Below, piece after piece: positions 24,636-36,804 of a stretch of DNA of 64,000 bases. The stretch is from Ehretia macrophylla (Eukaryota; Streptophyta; Magnoliopsida; Boraginales; Ehretiaceae), in NCBI GenBank assembly GCA_037974665.1, contig CM075780.1, positions 4,002,501 to 4,066,500 on the forward strand. Reading direction: 5' to 3'. A program made the translations under genes and the position numbers. Position 1 is the stretch's first letter. Every line of letters begins with the position of its first letter. The notes beneath the pieces are model-generated. The model saw only the letters and a program-made list of their open reading frames with translations. It did not search any database and had not been told where the DNA came from.

Positions 24636-25192
24636 TTTTCAATTTTTTTTGCCCTGGTTAAGGCTGCCAAGATACTTTATCCACCAAATCTCTATTACTG
24701 AATCCCAAGGAACATTGGGCAAGATAACTTCATTTCACATAGAGGCTGGGCCCGCAAACCGAGGGCATAGGGTTTGTGACCAGGTCTCCGTCGTTTCGTT
24801 GCCCATAACTTTTGATCCGCAAGGAGTTACGAGGCGCACAACATACCGTTGCAACGCTCTCTGAGAGCTCTACGACGGGGGCAGTCAGCTTGCTTTCTTT
24901 GCCCATTTTTGGAGCCCAAAATCGAATGTTTTCATCAGTTTCACGCCACTTTTCTTCTTTTGCTCTGTTTTTCCATCCCGGATCGTACGTCATGAAATGT
25001 TAAAAGGACGACAACCTGACTCGCGGGACGTCAGAGGGCCCTACAGCGTGTCGATATCACGTCTTGGAAGCATGCTGCGTTGTTGAAGTGGATGGGTTGT
25101 CGTTAAGCCCATTAGGCCTTTTGATTGGGCCATCTCTCTAGGCTGCGACAGTGAACCGTGAACACATATAGGAATTGTGCCCTCAACATGAC

Positions 25193-25312
25193 GGGTACTA
25201 TCATACCAGCACTAATGCACCGGATTCCATCAGAACTCCGAAATTAAGCGTGCTTGGGCGAGAGTAGTACTAGGATGGGTGACCCGCTGGGAAGTCCTCG
25301 TGTTGCACCCCA
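25193..25312 (+). rRNA. 5S rRNA gene copy 32
   Basis: Full 120 nt. G5A, G7T, C34T, G51A (box A), C94G (box C) and C120A. Duplicate of the gene at 30611, sharing G5A, C34T, G51A and C120A. Confidence 0.94.
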
Positions 25313-25870
25313 TTTTCAATTTTTTTTTGGCCTGTTTTGGGTTGCCAAAATACTTTATCGACCAAATCTCCATTACTGAATCCCACGGAACATTGGGCAA
25401 GATGACTTTGCTTCACGTAGAGGCTGGGCCCACAAACCGAGGGCGTAGGGTTTGTGACTAGGTCTCCGTCGCTGCGGTGCCCATAACTTTTGATCAGTAA
25501 GGAGTTACGCGGTGCATAGTAAACCCTTGCAAAGCTCTCTGAGAGCTCTAGGACGGGGGCAGTCAGCTTGCTCTCTTTGCCCATTTTTGGAGCCCAAAAT
25601 CGAATATTTTCATCAGTTTCACGCCACTTTTCTTCTTTTGCTCTGTTTGTCCATCCCGGATCGTACGTCATGAATTGTTAAATGGACGACAACCTGACTC
25701 GTGGGACATCAGAGGGCCCTACAGCGTGTCGATATCACGTCTTGCAAGCATGCTGCGTTGTTGAAGCGGATGGGTTGTCGTTAAGCCCATTGGGCCTTTT
25801 GAATGGCCCATCACTCTAGGCTGGGACTGTGAATAGTTAACACATAAAAGAATTGTGCCCTCAACATGAC

Positions 25871-25990
25871 GGGTGCAATCATACCAGCACTAATGCACCG
25901 GATCCCATCAGAACTCCGAAGTTAAGCGTGCTTGGGCGAGAGTAGTACTAGGATGGGTAACCCCCTGGGAAGTCCTCGTGTTGCACCCCC
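25871..25990 (+). rRNA. 5S rRNA gene copy 33
   Basis: Full 120 nt. Only G7A and G89A (box C). Duplicate of 31288. Confidence 0.96.
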
Positions 25991-26547
25991 TTTTCAATTT
26001 TTTTTGCCCTGGTTAGGGTTGTCAAGATACTTTATCCACCAAATCTCTATTACTGAAACCCACGGAACATTGGGCAAGACAACTTCGCTTCACGTAGAGG
26101 CTGGGCCCACAAACCGAGGGCGTAGGGTTTGTGACCAGGTCTCCGTCGCTCCAGTGCCCATAACTTTTGATCCGAAAGGAGTTACACGGCGCACAACAAA
26201 CCGTTGCAAATCTCTCTGAGAGCTCTACGAAGGGGGCAACCTGCTTGCTCGATGTGCCCCTTTTTGGAGCCAAAAATCGAACGTTTTCATCAGTTTTAGG
26301 CCACTTTTCTTCATTTGCTCTATTTTTTCGTCCCGGATCGTACGTCGTGAACGGTTAAAAGGACGACAACCTGACTCGCGGCACATCAGAGGGCCCTGCA
26401 ACATGTCGATATCACGTCTGGCGAGGATGCTGTGTTGTTGAAGCGGATGGGTTGTCGTTAAGCCCATTGGGCCTTTTCAATGGGACATCTCTCTAGGCTG
26501 GGATTGTGAACAGTTAACACATAAAGGAATTATGCCCTCAACATGAC

Positions 26548-26667
26548 GGGTGCGATCATACCTACACTAATACACCGGATCCCACCAGAACTGCGAAGTT
26601 AAGCATGCTTGGGCGAGAGTAGTACTAGAATGGGTAACCCCATGGGAAGTCCTCGTGTTGCACCCCA
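26548..26667 (+). rRNA. 5S rRNA gene copy 34 (divergent)
   Basis: Full 120 nt. A16T, G17A, G25A, T38C, C46G, G58A (box A), G82A and G89A (box C), C95A and C120A. Duplicate of 31965. Confidence 0.92.
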
Positions 26668-27197
26668 TTTTCAATTTTTTTTGCCCTGGTCAGGGTTGCT
26701 AAGATACTTTATCCACCAAATCTCTATTACAGAATCCCACGGAACATTGGGCAAGACAACTTCGCTTCACGTAGAGGCTGGGCCCGCAAACTGAGGATAT
26801 AGGGTTTGTGACCACGTCTCCGTCGCTCCGGTGCCCATAACTTTTGATCCGTAAAGAGGTACACGGCGCACAACATACCGTCGCAAAGCTCTCTGAGAGC
26901 TCTACGACGGGAACAGCCACCTTGCTTGCTGTGCCCATTTTTGGAGCCCAAAATCGAACGATTTCATCAGTTTCAGGCCACTTTTCTTCTTTTGCTCTGT
27001 TTTTCTGTCCCGGATCGAACGTCGTGAACTGTTAAAAGGACGACAACCTAACTCACGGGGCATCAGACGGCCCTACAACGTGTCGATATCACGTCTTGCG
27101 AGGATGCTACGTTGTTGAAGCGGATAGGTTATCGTCAAGCCCATTGGGCCTTTTAAATGGTCCATCTCTCTAGGCTGCGACGGTGAACCGTTAACAC

Positions 27198-27224
27198 ATA
27201 TAGGAATTGTGCCCTCAACATGAC
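27198..27224 (+). promoter_or_regulatory. 5S upstream element (representative copy)
   Basis: ATATAGG at -27 to -21, GC at -14/-13 and C at -1 before the gene at 27225. Plant 5S genes are known to use a TATA-like element near -28, a GC near -12 and C at -1 for Pol III start selection. Across the array the TATA-like site has two main forms, ATATAGG and ATAAAGG, in roughly equal numbers. Confidence 0.7.
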
Positions 27225-27344
27225 AGGTGCGATCATACCAGCACTAATGCACCGGATCCCATCAGAACTCCGAAGTTAAGCGTGCTTGGGCGAGAGTAGT
27301 ACTAGGATGGGTGACCCCCTGGGAAGTCCTCGTGTTGCACCCCC
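27225..27344 (+). rRNA. 5S rRNA gene copy 35 (nearest to consensus)
   Basis: Codes for 5S rRNA of the large ribosomal subunit, transcribed by RNA polymerase III through TFIIIA bound to the internal control region. Full 120 nt with a single change, G1A. Box A begins AGTTAAGCGTGCTTG, the IE is GCGAGA and box C begins AGGATGGGTGACC. The two gene ends pair in the mature RNA (TGC near the start with GCA near the end). ATATAGG lies at -27 to -21, GC at -14/-13, C at -1, and TTTT follows base 120. This is the best candidate for a working gene here, although sequence alone cannot show expression. Confidence 0.97.
27274..27318 (+). promoter_or_regulatory. 5S internal control region (representative copy)
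   Basis: Box A (27274-27288), intermediate element (27291-27296) and box C (27304-27318) of the near-consensus gene at 27225. These are the TFIIIA-contacted elements known for eukaryotic 5S genes; here all three match the plant consensus. Confidence 0.85.
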
Positions 27345-27901
27345 TTTTCAATTTTTTTTGCCCTGGTTTGGGTTGCCAAGATGCTGTATCGACCAAATCT
27401 CTATTACTGAATCCCACGGAACATTGGGCAAGACAACTTCGCTTCACGTAGAGGCTGGGCCCGCAAACCGAGGGCGTAGGGTTTGTGACCAGGTCTCCGT
27501 CGCTCAGGTGCCCATAAATTTTGATGTGTAATGAGTTACGCGGCGTACAACATACCGTTGCAAAGCTCTCTGAGAGCTCTACGACGGGGGCAGCTAGCTT
27601 GCTCGCTGTGCCCCTTTTTGGAGCCCAAAATTGAACGTTTTCATCAGTTTCAGGCCACTTTTCTTCTTTTGCTCTATTTTTCTGTCCCGGATCGTACGTC
27701 GTGAACGGTTAAAAGGATGACAACATGACTCACGGGATATCAGAGGGCCCTAAAACGTGTCGATATCATGTCTGGTGAGGATGCTGCGTTGTTGAAAGGG
27801 GTGGGTTGTCGTTAAGCCCATTGGTCCTTTTGACTGGGCTATCTCTCTAGGCTGGGACTGTGAACAGTTAACACATAAAAGAATTGTGCCCTCAACATGA
27901 C

Positions 27902-28021
27902 GAGTGCGATCATACCAGTACTAATGCACCCGATCCCATCTGAACTCTGAAGTTCACCGTGCTTGGGCGAGAGTAGCACTAGGATGGGTGACCCCCTAAG
28001 AAGTCCTCGTGTTGCACCCCA
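27902..28021 (+). rRNA. 5S rRNA gene copy 36, probable pseudogene
   Basis: Full 120 nt with about eleven changes: G2A, C18T, G30C, A40T, C47T, A54C, G56C, T76C, G97A, G98A and C120A. Two hit the centre of box A. Confidence 0.91.
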
Positions 28022-28579
28022 TTTTCAATTTTTTTTGCCCTGGTTAGGGTTGCCAAGATACTTTATCCACCAAATCTCTATTACTGAAACCCACGAAACA
28101 TTGGGCAAGACAACTTCGCTTCACTTAGAGGCTGGGGCCTGCAAACTGAGGGCGTAGTGTTTGTGACCAGGTCTCCGTCGCTCCGGTGCCCATAACTTTT
28201 GATTCGAAAGGAGTTACACGGCGCACAACATACCGCTGCAAAGCTCTCTGACAGCTCTACAAAGGGGGCAACCTGCTTGCCAGCTGTGCCCCTTTTTGGA
28301 GCCCAAAATTGAACGTTTTCATCAGTTTCAGGCCACTTTTCTTCTTTTGCTCTATTTTTCCGTCCCGGATTGTACGTCGTGAATGGTTAAAAGGACGACA
28401 ACCTGACTCGCGGGGTATCAGAGGGCCCTACAATGTGTCGATATCACGTCTTGCGAGGATGCTGTGTTGTTGAAGCGGATGGGTTGTCGTTAAGCCCATT
28501 GGGCCTTTTGAATGGGCCATCTCTCCAGGCTGGGACTGTGAAGCGTTAACACATATAGGAATTATGCCCTCAACATGAT

Positions 28580-28699
28580 AGGTGTGATCATACCAGCACT
28601 AGTGCACCGGATCCCATCAGAACTCCGAAGTTAAGCGTGCTTGGGCGAGAGTAGTACTAGGATGGGTGACCCCTTGGGAATTCCTCGTGTTGCACCCCC
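28580..28699 (+). rRNA. 5S rRNA gene copy 37
   Basis: Full 120 nt. G1A, C6T, A23G, C95T and G102T. Boxes intact. Confidence 0.95.
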
Positions 28700-29256
28700 T
28701 TTTCAATTTTTTTTGCCCTGGTTAAGGCTTCCAAGATACTTTATCCACCAAATCTCTATTACTGAATCCCACGGAACATTGGGCAAGACAACTTCATTAC
28801 ACGTAGAGGCTGGGCCCGCAAACCGAGGGCATAGGGTTTGTGACCAGGTCTCCGTCGCTTCGGTGCCCATAACTTTTGAACCGAAAGGAGTTACATGGCG
28901 CACAACATACCGTTGCAAAGCTCTCTGAGAGCTCTACAACGGGGGCACTCAGCTTGCTCTCTTTGCCCATTTTTGGAGCTCAAAATCTAATGTTTTCATC
29001 AGTTTCACGTCACTTTTCTTCTTTTGCTCTGTTTTTCCATCCCGGATCGTACGTCGTGAACTGTTAAAAGGACGACAACCTGACTCGCGGGACATCAGAG
29101 GGCCCTACAGCGTGTCGATATCACGTCTTGCAAGCTTGCTGCATTGTTGAAGGGGATGCGTTGTCGTTAAGCCCATTGGGCCTTTTGAATGGCCCATCTC
29201 TCTAGGCTGGGACTGTGAACAGTTAACACATAAAGGAATTGTGCCCTCTACATGAT

Positions 29257-29376
29257 GGGTGCGATCATACTAGCACTAATGCACCGGATCCCATCAGAAC
29301 TCCGAAGTTAAGCGTGCTTGGGCGAGAGTAGTACTAGGATGGGTGATCCCATGGGAAGTCCTCGTGTTGCATCCCC
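29257..29376 (+). rRNA. 5S rRNA gene copy 38
   Basis: Full 120 nt. C15T, C91T (box C), C95A and C116T. Confidence 0.95.
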
Positions 29377-29933
29377 TTTTCAATTTTTTTTGCCCTGGTT
29401 AGGGTTGCCAAGATACTTTATCCACCAAATCTCTATTATTGAATCCCACAGAACATTGGGCAAGACAACATCATTTCACGTAGAGGCTGGGCCCGCAAAC
29501 CGAGGGCGTAGGGTTTGTGACCAGGTCTCCGTCGCTTCGGTGCCCATAACTTTTGATCCGTAAGAAGTTACACGTCGTAAAGCATACCGTTGCAAAGCTC
29601 TCTGAGAGCTCAACGACGGGGGCAGCGAGCTTGCTCGCTGTGCCCATTTTTGGAGCCCAAAATCGAACGTTTTCATCAGTTTTAGGCCACTTTTCTTCTT
29701 TTGCTCTATTTTTTCATCCCGGATCGTACGTCGTGAACTGTTTAAAGGACGACAACCTGACTCGCAGGACATCAGAGGTCCTTACAACTTGTCGATATCC
29801 CGTTTTGCGAGGATGCTGCATTGTTGAAGCAGATGGGTTGTCGTTAAGCCCATTGGGCCTTTTGAATGGGCCATCTCTCCAGGCTGGGACTGTGAACCGT
29901 CAACACATAAAGGAATTGTGCCCTCAACATGAC

Positions 29934-30053
29934 GGGTGCGATCATACTAGCATTAATGCACCGGATCCCATCAGAACTCCGAAGTTAAGCGTGCTTGGTC
30001 GAGAGTAGTACTAAGATGGGTGACCCACTAGGAAGTCTTCCTGTTGCACCCCA
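29934..30053 (+). rRNA. 5S rRNA gene copy 39 (divergent)
   Basis: Full 120 nt. C15T, C20T, G66T, G81A and C94A (both box C), G97A, C105T, G108C and C120A. Confidence 0.92.
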
Positions 30054-30610
30054 TTTTCAATTTTTTTTGCCCTGGTTAGGGTTGCCAAGATACTTTATCA
30101 ACCAAATCTCTATTACTGAATCCCACGGAACATTGGGGAAGACAACATCGTTTCACGTAGAGGCTGGGCCCGCAAACTGAGGGCGTAGGGTTTGTGACCA
30201 GGTCTCCGTCGCTTCGGTGCCATTAACTTTTGATACGTAAGGAGTTACGCGGCGCAAAGCATACCGCTGCAAAGCTCTCTGAGAGCTTTACGAGGAGGGC
30301 AGCCAGTTTGCTCGCTGTGCGTTTTTTTAGAGCCCAAAATCGAACATTTTCATCAGTTTTAGGATACTTTTCTTCTTTTCCTCTGTTGTACCGTCCCGGA
30401 TCGTACGTCGTGAACTGTTAAAAGGATGACAACCTGACTCGCAGGATGTCAGAGGGCCCTACAGCGTGTCGATATCACGTTTTGGAAGCATGCTGCATTG
30501 TTGAAGTGGATGGGTTGTCGTTAAGCCCATTAGGCCTTTTGATTGGGCCATCTCTCTAGGCTGCGACAGTGAACCGTTAACACATATAGGAATTGTGCCC
30601 TCAACATGAC

Positions 30611-30730
30611 GGGTACGATCATACCATCACTAATGCACCGGATTCCATCAGAACTCCGAAATTAAGCGTCCTTGGGCGAGAGTAGTACTAGGATGGGTGA
30701 CCCCCTGGGAAGTCCTCGTGTTGCACCCCA
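30611..30730 (+). rRNA. 5S rRNA gene copy 40
   Basis: Full 120 nt. G5A, G17T, C34T, G51A and G60C (both box A) and C120A. Confidence 0.94.
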
Positions 30731-31287
30731 TTTTCAATTTTTTTTGGCCTGTTTTGGGTTGCCAAAATACTTTATCGACCAATTCTCCATTACTGAATCC
30801 CACGGAACATTGGGCAAGACGACTTTGCTTCACGTAGAGGCTGGGCCCGCAAACCAAGGGCGTAGGGTTTGTGACTAGGTATCCGTCGCTCCGGTGCCCA
30901 TAACTTTTGATCAGTAAGGATTTACGCGGTGCACAGTAAACCCTTGCAAAGCTCTCTGAGAGCTCTACGACGGGGGCAGTCAGCTTGCTCTCTTTGCCCA
31001 TTTTTGGAGCCCAAAATCGAATGTTTTCATCAGTTTCACGCCACTTTTCTTCTTTTGCTCTGTTTGTCCATCCCGGATCGTACGTCATGAATTGTTAAAA
31101 GGACGACAACCTGACTCGTGGGACATCAGAGGGCCCTACAGCGTGTCGATATCACGTCTTGCAAGCATGTTGCGTTGTTGAAGCGGATGGGTTGTCGTTA
31201 AGCCCATTGGGCCTTTTGAATGGGCCATCACTCTAGGCTGGGACTGTGAACAGTTAACACATAAAAGAATTGTCCCCTCAACATGAC

Positions 31288-31407
31288 GGGTGCAATCATA
31301 CCAGCACTAATGCACCGGATCCCATCAGAATTCCGAAGTTAAGCGTGCTTGGCCGAGAGTAGTACTAGGATGGGTAACCCCCTGGGAAGTCCTCGTGTTG
31401 CACCCCC
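31288..31407 (+). rRNA. 5S rRNA gene copy 41
   Basis: Full 120 nt. G7A, C44T, G66C and G89A (box C). Confidence 0.95.
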
Positions 31408-31964
31408 TTTTCAATTTTTTTTGCCCTGGTTAGGCTTGCCAAGATACTTTATCCACCAAATCTCTATTATTGAAACCCACGGAACATTGGGCAAGACAAC
31501 TTCGCTTCACGTAGAGGCTGGGCCCACAAACCGAGGGCGTAGCGTTTGTGACCAGGTCTCCGTCGCTCCAGTGCCCATAACTTTTGATCCGAAAGGAGTT
31601 ACACGGCGCACAACAAACCGTTGCAAATCTCTCTGAGAGCTCTACGAAGGGGGCAACTTGCTTGCTCGATGTGCCCCTTTTTGGAGCCAAAAATCGAACG
31701 TTTTCATCAGTTTTAGGCCACTTTTCTTCATTTGCTCTATTTTTTCATCCCGGATCGTACGTCGTGAACGGTTAAAAGGACGACAACCTGACTCGCGGCA
31801 CATCAGAGGGCCCTGCAACATGTCGATATCACGTCTGGCGAGGATACTGTGTTGTTGAAGCGGATGGGTTGTCGTTAAGCCCATTGGGCCTTTTCAATGG
31901 GACATCTCTCTAGGCTGGGATTGTGAACAGTTAACACATAAAGGAATTCTGCCCTCAACATGAC

Positions 31965-32084
31965 GGGTGCGATCATACCTGCACTAATGCACCGGATCCC
32001 ACCAGAACTCCGAAGTTAAGCATGCTTGGGTGAGAGTAGTACTAGAATGGGTAACCCCCTGGGAAGTCCTCGTGTTACACCCCA
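31965..32084 (+). rRNA. 5S rRNA gene copy 42
   Basis: Full 120 nt. A16T, T38C, G58A (box A), C67T (IE), G82A and G89A (box C), G113A and C120A. The assembly gap starts four bases after its end. Confidence 0.93.
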
Positions 32085-32088
32085 TTTT

Positions 32089-32188
32089 NNNNNNNNNNNN
32101 NNNNNNNNNNNNNNNNNNNNNNNNNNNNNNNNNNNNNNNNNNNNNNNNNNNNNNNNNNNNNNNNNNNNNNNNNNNNNNNNNNNNNNNN
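32089..32188. other. Assembly gap, 100 N
   Basis: One hundred N between a 5S terminator and the leader of a retroelement. A round 100 usually marks unknown length. The unit phase on both sides says at least about 461 bp of 5S spacer is missing, plus the element's 5' LTR (its 3' LTR is about 3.1 kb), so the real gap is probably several kilobases. Confidence 0.95.
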
Positions 32189-32301
32189 AGAAGCCTTGAC
32201 CTAAGAATATGCCTATGTGTTTTTTATTTGAATAACTATGTGCTATAACTTGTTATTTTGCGTGATAAACAACTGAGGATACTTGCGTGTGTTTAGAGAA
32301 T

Positions 32302-35300
32302 ATGGCTGGACCTAGTACACGAAGAACTGATAGGAATGCTGAGCCGGTAGAGGAACCTGGACAGGCTAATCCAGGAATGGCTATGTTCAATCTAATGGCA
32401 ACCGCAATAGATAGGGTATCCAGAGTTCTTGAGCATCAGGAGGCACGGGAGGTAGGTAACCCGCATAACGTTGAAGGAGGGGTAAACTGTGAGGAACACA
32501 GGATAAGCCCACTTAAAGAATTCATGGGTTATTACCCCCCAAAATTTTTCGGGGAACCTAATGATGAAAAAGCCGAAGCATGGCTCTCGGAGGTGGAGAA
32601 ACTTTATGAAACTTTGAATTACAATAACGAGCAGAAAGTTGTACTTGCGACATATTTACTCAAAGGAGATGCAAAACAATGGTGGAATGTGGTAAAGCAC
32701 CGTTGGGAGGAAAATCATATGCCTTACACCTAGGCAAATTTTACCGAAGTCTTTAAGGAGAAATATGTTCCGGCTGTTGCCAGGGAAAGACGGGAAGAGG
32801 AATTTATGGCGTTAAGGCAAGGGGGCATGACTATTGTGCAATACAGAGCACGTCTGGACAAACTATCTCAGTATGTGCCTGAATTGATGCAGCCACCAAA
32901 TCGAGCAATTCGAAAATTTGTAAGAGGATTGAGAGCTGAAATACAAGATAGTTTGGTTGCATTAAAATTTGGAACTTATGGGGAAGCTGTGGAAGCCGCC
33001 ACACAAGTGGAAAAAAGGAAGATGGAAACTCGGGGTGATCTAAGTCAACCCAACAAAAAACCTTTCCAACAAGGCCTAATTCAACAAAGAATAAGTTCGG
33101 GTTATTCTCAAGGACGTAATCAAACAGGATTGGTGAGTAACCGACCACAACCAAGTGGATCGATGGCCTCCTTCGCTCGAGGACCATCAGGCACAAAGAC
33201 TCAAACTCAAGCATGTGCCTATTGTGATAAGAAGGGACACACTGAGCTGCAATGTTGGAAGAAGGTAGGAAAATGTGTTGGTTGTGGAAGTGATCAACAT
33301 CAAATTAAGGATTGTTTAAATTGGCAAGGGAAGTGGAGCCAGGATAAACCGGTAACGAATCGGCGTGTGCAAGCTAAAGTTTATGCAACTGAACAGCAGG
33401 AGTTACCAGATGATGCTACTGTAATAGAAAGTATATTCTCGATTTTAACTCAGTCTATTAAGGCATTAATTGATACAGGGGCAACCCACTCATTTATTAC
33501 TCCCCGTTGTGTTCAACGAATTGGTATTCCAACTAGTAAGTTGTGTTGTGGTGTAGAGGTAAGTACCCCGACAGGTAGCAGATTTGTGACTGAATTTGCT
33601 TGTAGGGCTTGTAAGATTTAGGTTGAGAATCGGGAATTCTCTGCCAATCTAATTCTCATTCCTTTCGAAAAATATGAGGTTATTCTAGGAATGGATTGGC
33701 TATCCACACACCATGCACACCTAGATTGTAGAACCAAAGTGCTAAGGTTACATGTACCAGGGCAACCTGTGATCGAGATCTCAAGCCAAAAAAGGGACCG
33801 CACAAACGATGTTATTATTTCAGCCATAAAAGCCGCAAAATCTATCAAAAAAGGGGGAACGGGATTCCTTGCATATCTAGTCAATAAGCCGGCCGATAAG
33901 GCCAAAATGGAAGAAGTAACGATAATAAAAGAATATTTGGATGTGTTTCCCGAAGAGTTACCTGGGTTACCACCAAAACGGGAAATTGATTTTACCATTG
34001 AATTACTACTCGGAACTCAACCAATCTCTAGGGCCCCCAATAGAATGGCTCCAGCGGAGTTGAAAGAACTGAAAATACAACTGCAGAACTTGGTGGAAAA
34101 GGGGTTTATTCAACCTAGTTCTTCACCATGGGGGGCACCAGTGCTGTTTGTTAAGAAGAAAGATGGTTCCTTGAGGTTGTGTATTGATTACCGAGGTTTG
34201 AATCAAGTAACAATTAAGAACAAGTATCCTCTACCTTTAATTGATGAACTGTTTGATCAATTACAAGGAGCAAAAGTGTTCTCTAAATTTGACCTAAGAC
34301 AGGGTTACCATCAACTACAGATTAAGAAGGAGGATATACCCAAGAGTGCTTTCCGAACTTGGTATGGGCACTATGAGTTTGTTGTAATGCCTTTTGGGCT
34401 GACTAATGCACGCGCAGCCTTTATGGATATGATGCATCGGATATTTCGCTCTTACCTGGATCAATTCATGGTAATATTTATAGATGACATACTAGTCTAC
34501 TCTAAGACAGAAAAAGAGCATGAGCAGCATTTACATCTGGTGCTGCAAAAGCTCCGGGAGCATCAATTATATGCCAAGTTCAGTAAATGTGAGTTTTGGC
34601 TTCAACAAGTTTTCTTTTTGGGACACATCATCTCTCAAGATGGTTTAGCAGTAGACCCAACAAAAATTGAAGTGATATCATCTTGGAAGAAGCCAGAAAA
34701 TGTTACTGAGGTGCGAAGTTTTCTAGGTTTGGCAGGTTACTATCGACGTTTTGTTAAGGATTTCTCGAAGATAGCAGGATCACTTACTAAGCTTACACAG
34801 AAGAGAACGGTATTTGAATGGGACAACAAATGTGAAGGTAGTTTTCAAGAATTGAAAAACAGATTGACTACCGCACCCGTCTTGACTCTACCGGAAGGAG
34901 ATAAAAATTACATTATCTATAGCGATGCCTCGAAGGAAGGCCTGGGCTGTGTGCTAATGCAAGATAGTCGGGTGATTGCTTATGCTTCTCGAAAATTGAA
35001 ATCCTACGAGGTGAATTACCCTACACATGATTTGGAATTAACCGCTATTGTGTTCGCCTTGAAGAAATGGAGACACTACTTATGGGGAAGTAAATTTGAA
35101 ATATTCACATATCATAAAAGTTTAAAATACCTTTTCTCACAAAAGGAACTTAATATGAGGCAGCGAAGATGGATGGAGTTATGGAATGATTATGATTGTT
35201 CCATTAACTATGTACCAGGAAAGGCAAACATTGTAGCAGATGCTCTGAGTCGGAAGCCAAGTTTGGTGATTCCCAATTTGGGGAAATCTGAGGAAGAAAA

Positions 35301-36766
35301 CAACAGGGTATGGTACGCCTATTTGCAAATACATTTGGACTTGTTGTCACAATTACAAGAAGTGCAAAAACAAGATCCTCAGTTCCAAAAGGTTGGAGTA
35401 GGCAATATTGATCTCAAATTACATCAAGATGGGTTATGGAGGTTTAGGAATCGGGTTTGTGTACCGAATAACCCAGAAGTGAAAAGGAAAATTCTTGAGG
35501 AAGCTCATACTTCCAAGTATACTGTTCATCCTGGAGGAACCAAGATGTACCGTGATTTGAAACAATACTATTGGTGGAGAAATATGAAAAGGGAAATAGC
35601 GGAATACATAACTCGGTGCCTAACCTGTCAATGGGTAAAAGCGGAACATCAAAGACCTGCCGAATTGCTGCAACCGTTGGAAATACCTCAATGGAAATGG
35701 GAACATGTGACTATGGATTTTGTCATGGGATTACCCAAATCTCCTCGAGGATGCGACGCTATCTGGGTGGTAGTAGATCGATTGACTAAGACCGCCCATT
35801 TTACTGCCACGAATATGGAAGATAAGATAGCTAAGCTTACTGATTTATATGTGGCAAACATTGTAAGACTCCATGGGTTACCCACAAGTATTGTGTCAGA
35901 TAGGGATCCCCGATATACATCTAGACTTTGGCAGAAGTTGCAGGCCGCTTTAGGTACCAAGTTAAGCTTCAGCATAACTTACCATCCCCAAACAGATGGG
36001 CAATCCGAAAGAACAATCCAAATCTTGGAGGATATGTTGAGAGCCTGCGTTTTGGATTTTGGAAAAAATTGGGAAAAACACCTGCCTTTGGTTGAGTTTG
36101 CCTATAACAACAACTATCAGGCCACTATTGGCATGGCTTCATATGAAGCCTTGTACGGAAGGAAGTGTAGATCCCCTTTATATTGGGATGAAGTCGGAGA
36201 AATGAAGACTATGGACCCGACCATATTGACGGAACTAGAAGAGAAAATAGCAAATATCCATTTGATCTGAAAAAGGATGTTAACTGCCCAGAGTCAGCAA
36301 AAGAGTTATGCCGATAAACGCAGACGAGATTTGGAGTTTGAAATCGGTAACTTGGTATTCTTGAAGTTGTCATCTCGCAAAGGATTAATTCGGCATGGTA
36401 AGGGAGGAAAATTAAGTCCACGATATATTGGACCATTAGAGATTATAGATAAAATTGGGAAACTAGCTTACCAATTGAGTTTACCCCCAGAACTAGCCAA
36501 CCTCCACGATGTGTTCCATATATCATTCTTAAGGAAAGATCACCCCGATCCCTCCCATGTATTGAAAACAGGACCGTTGAAGTTACATGGGGATCTGTCT
36601 TACGAGGAAACACCCGTTCGAATCCTGGATACACAAAATCGGGAGTTGAGATCTAAAACAATACCGATGGTAAAGGTTCTTTGGAATCACCACGGGCTCG
36701 AAGAAGCCACTTGGGAACAAAAAGATGAAATGATGCGGCAATTTCCTAGATTATTTACTAGGTAAG
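32302..36766 (+). pseudogene. gag-pol region of the broken chromovirus
   Basis: Gag begins MAGPSTR, as in the element at 59845, and carries a retrotransposon-gag capsid-like stretch (KAEAWLSEVEKL) and a zinc knuckle CX2CX4HX4C near 33.2 kb. Pol motifs follow: protease LIDTGATHSF near 33.47 kb; reverse transcriptase with FIDDILVYS near 34.48 kb; RNase H with [10 protein letters not shown] near 34.92 kb; an integrase zinc finger near 35.5-35.65 kb and core with DFVMGLP and [10 protein letters not shown] between 35.7 and 36.1 kb. A chromodomain with KVLWNHHGLEEATWE ends the region near 36.76 kb. The frame is broken in about three places, so no full product is expected. Confidence 0.9.
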
Positions 36767-36791
36767 TAAATTTCGAGGATGAAATTTTTGT

Positions 36792-36804
36792 AAGAAGGGA
36801 AGAA
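36792..36804 (+). other. Polypurine tract
   Basis: AAGAAGGGAAGAA directly before the TGTAAG start of the 3' LTR, the usual place for the plus-strand primer of LTR retrotransposons. Confidence 0.8.

Larger units (their letters stand above)
8500..32088 (+). repeat. 5S rDNA tandem array, segment II
   Basis: Thirty-five 5S units, all on the plus strand, in the longest uninterrupted stretch of the window. Spacing is 676-678 bp, except 672 bp after the genes at 9645 and 11671, which share a small spacer deletion, and 671 bp after the gene at 20464. Subgroups share private variants, for example G89A in box C in seven copies between 20464 and 32084. The segment ends in an N gap four bases past the last gene. 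Spacers hold no protein gene I can support. Confidence 0.97.

Noticed and set aside
32089-32188. Protein frame reading through the N run
   Set aside because: The N bases translate to X; the frame is an artefact of the gap.
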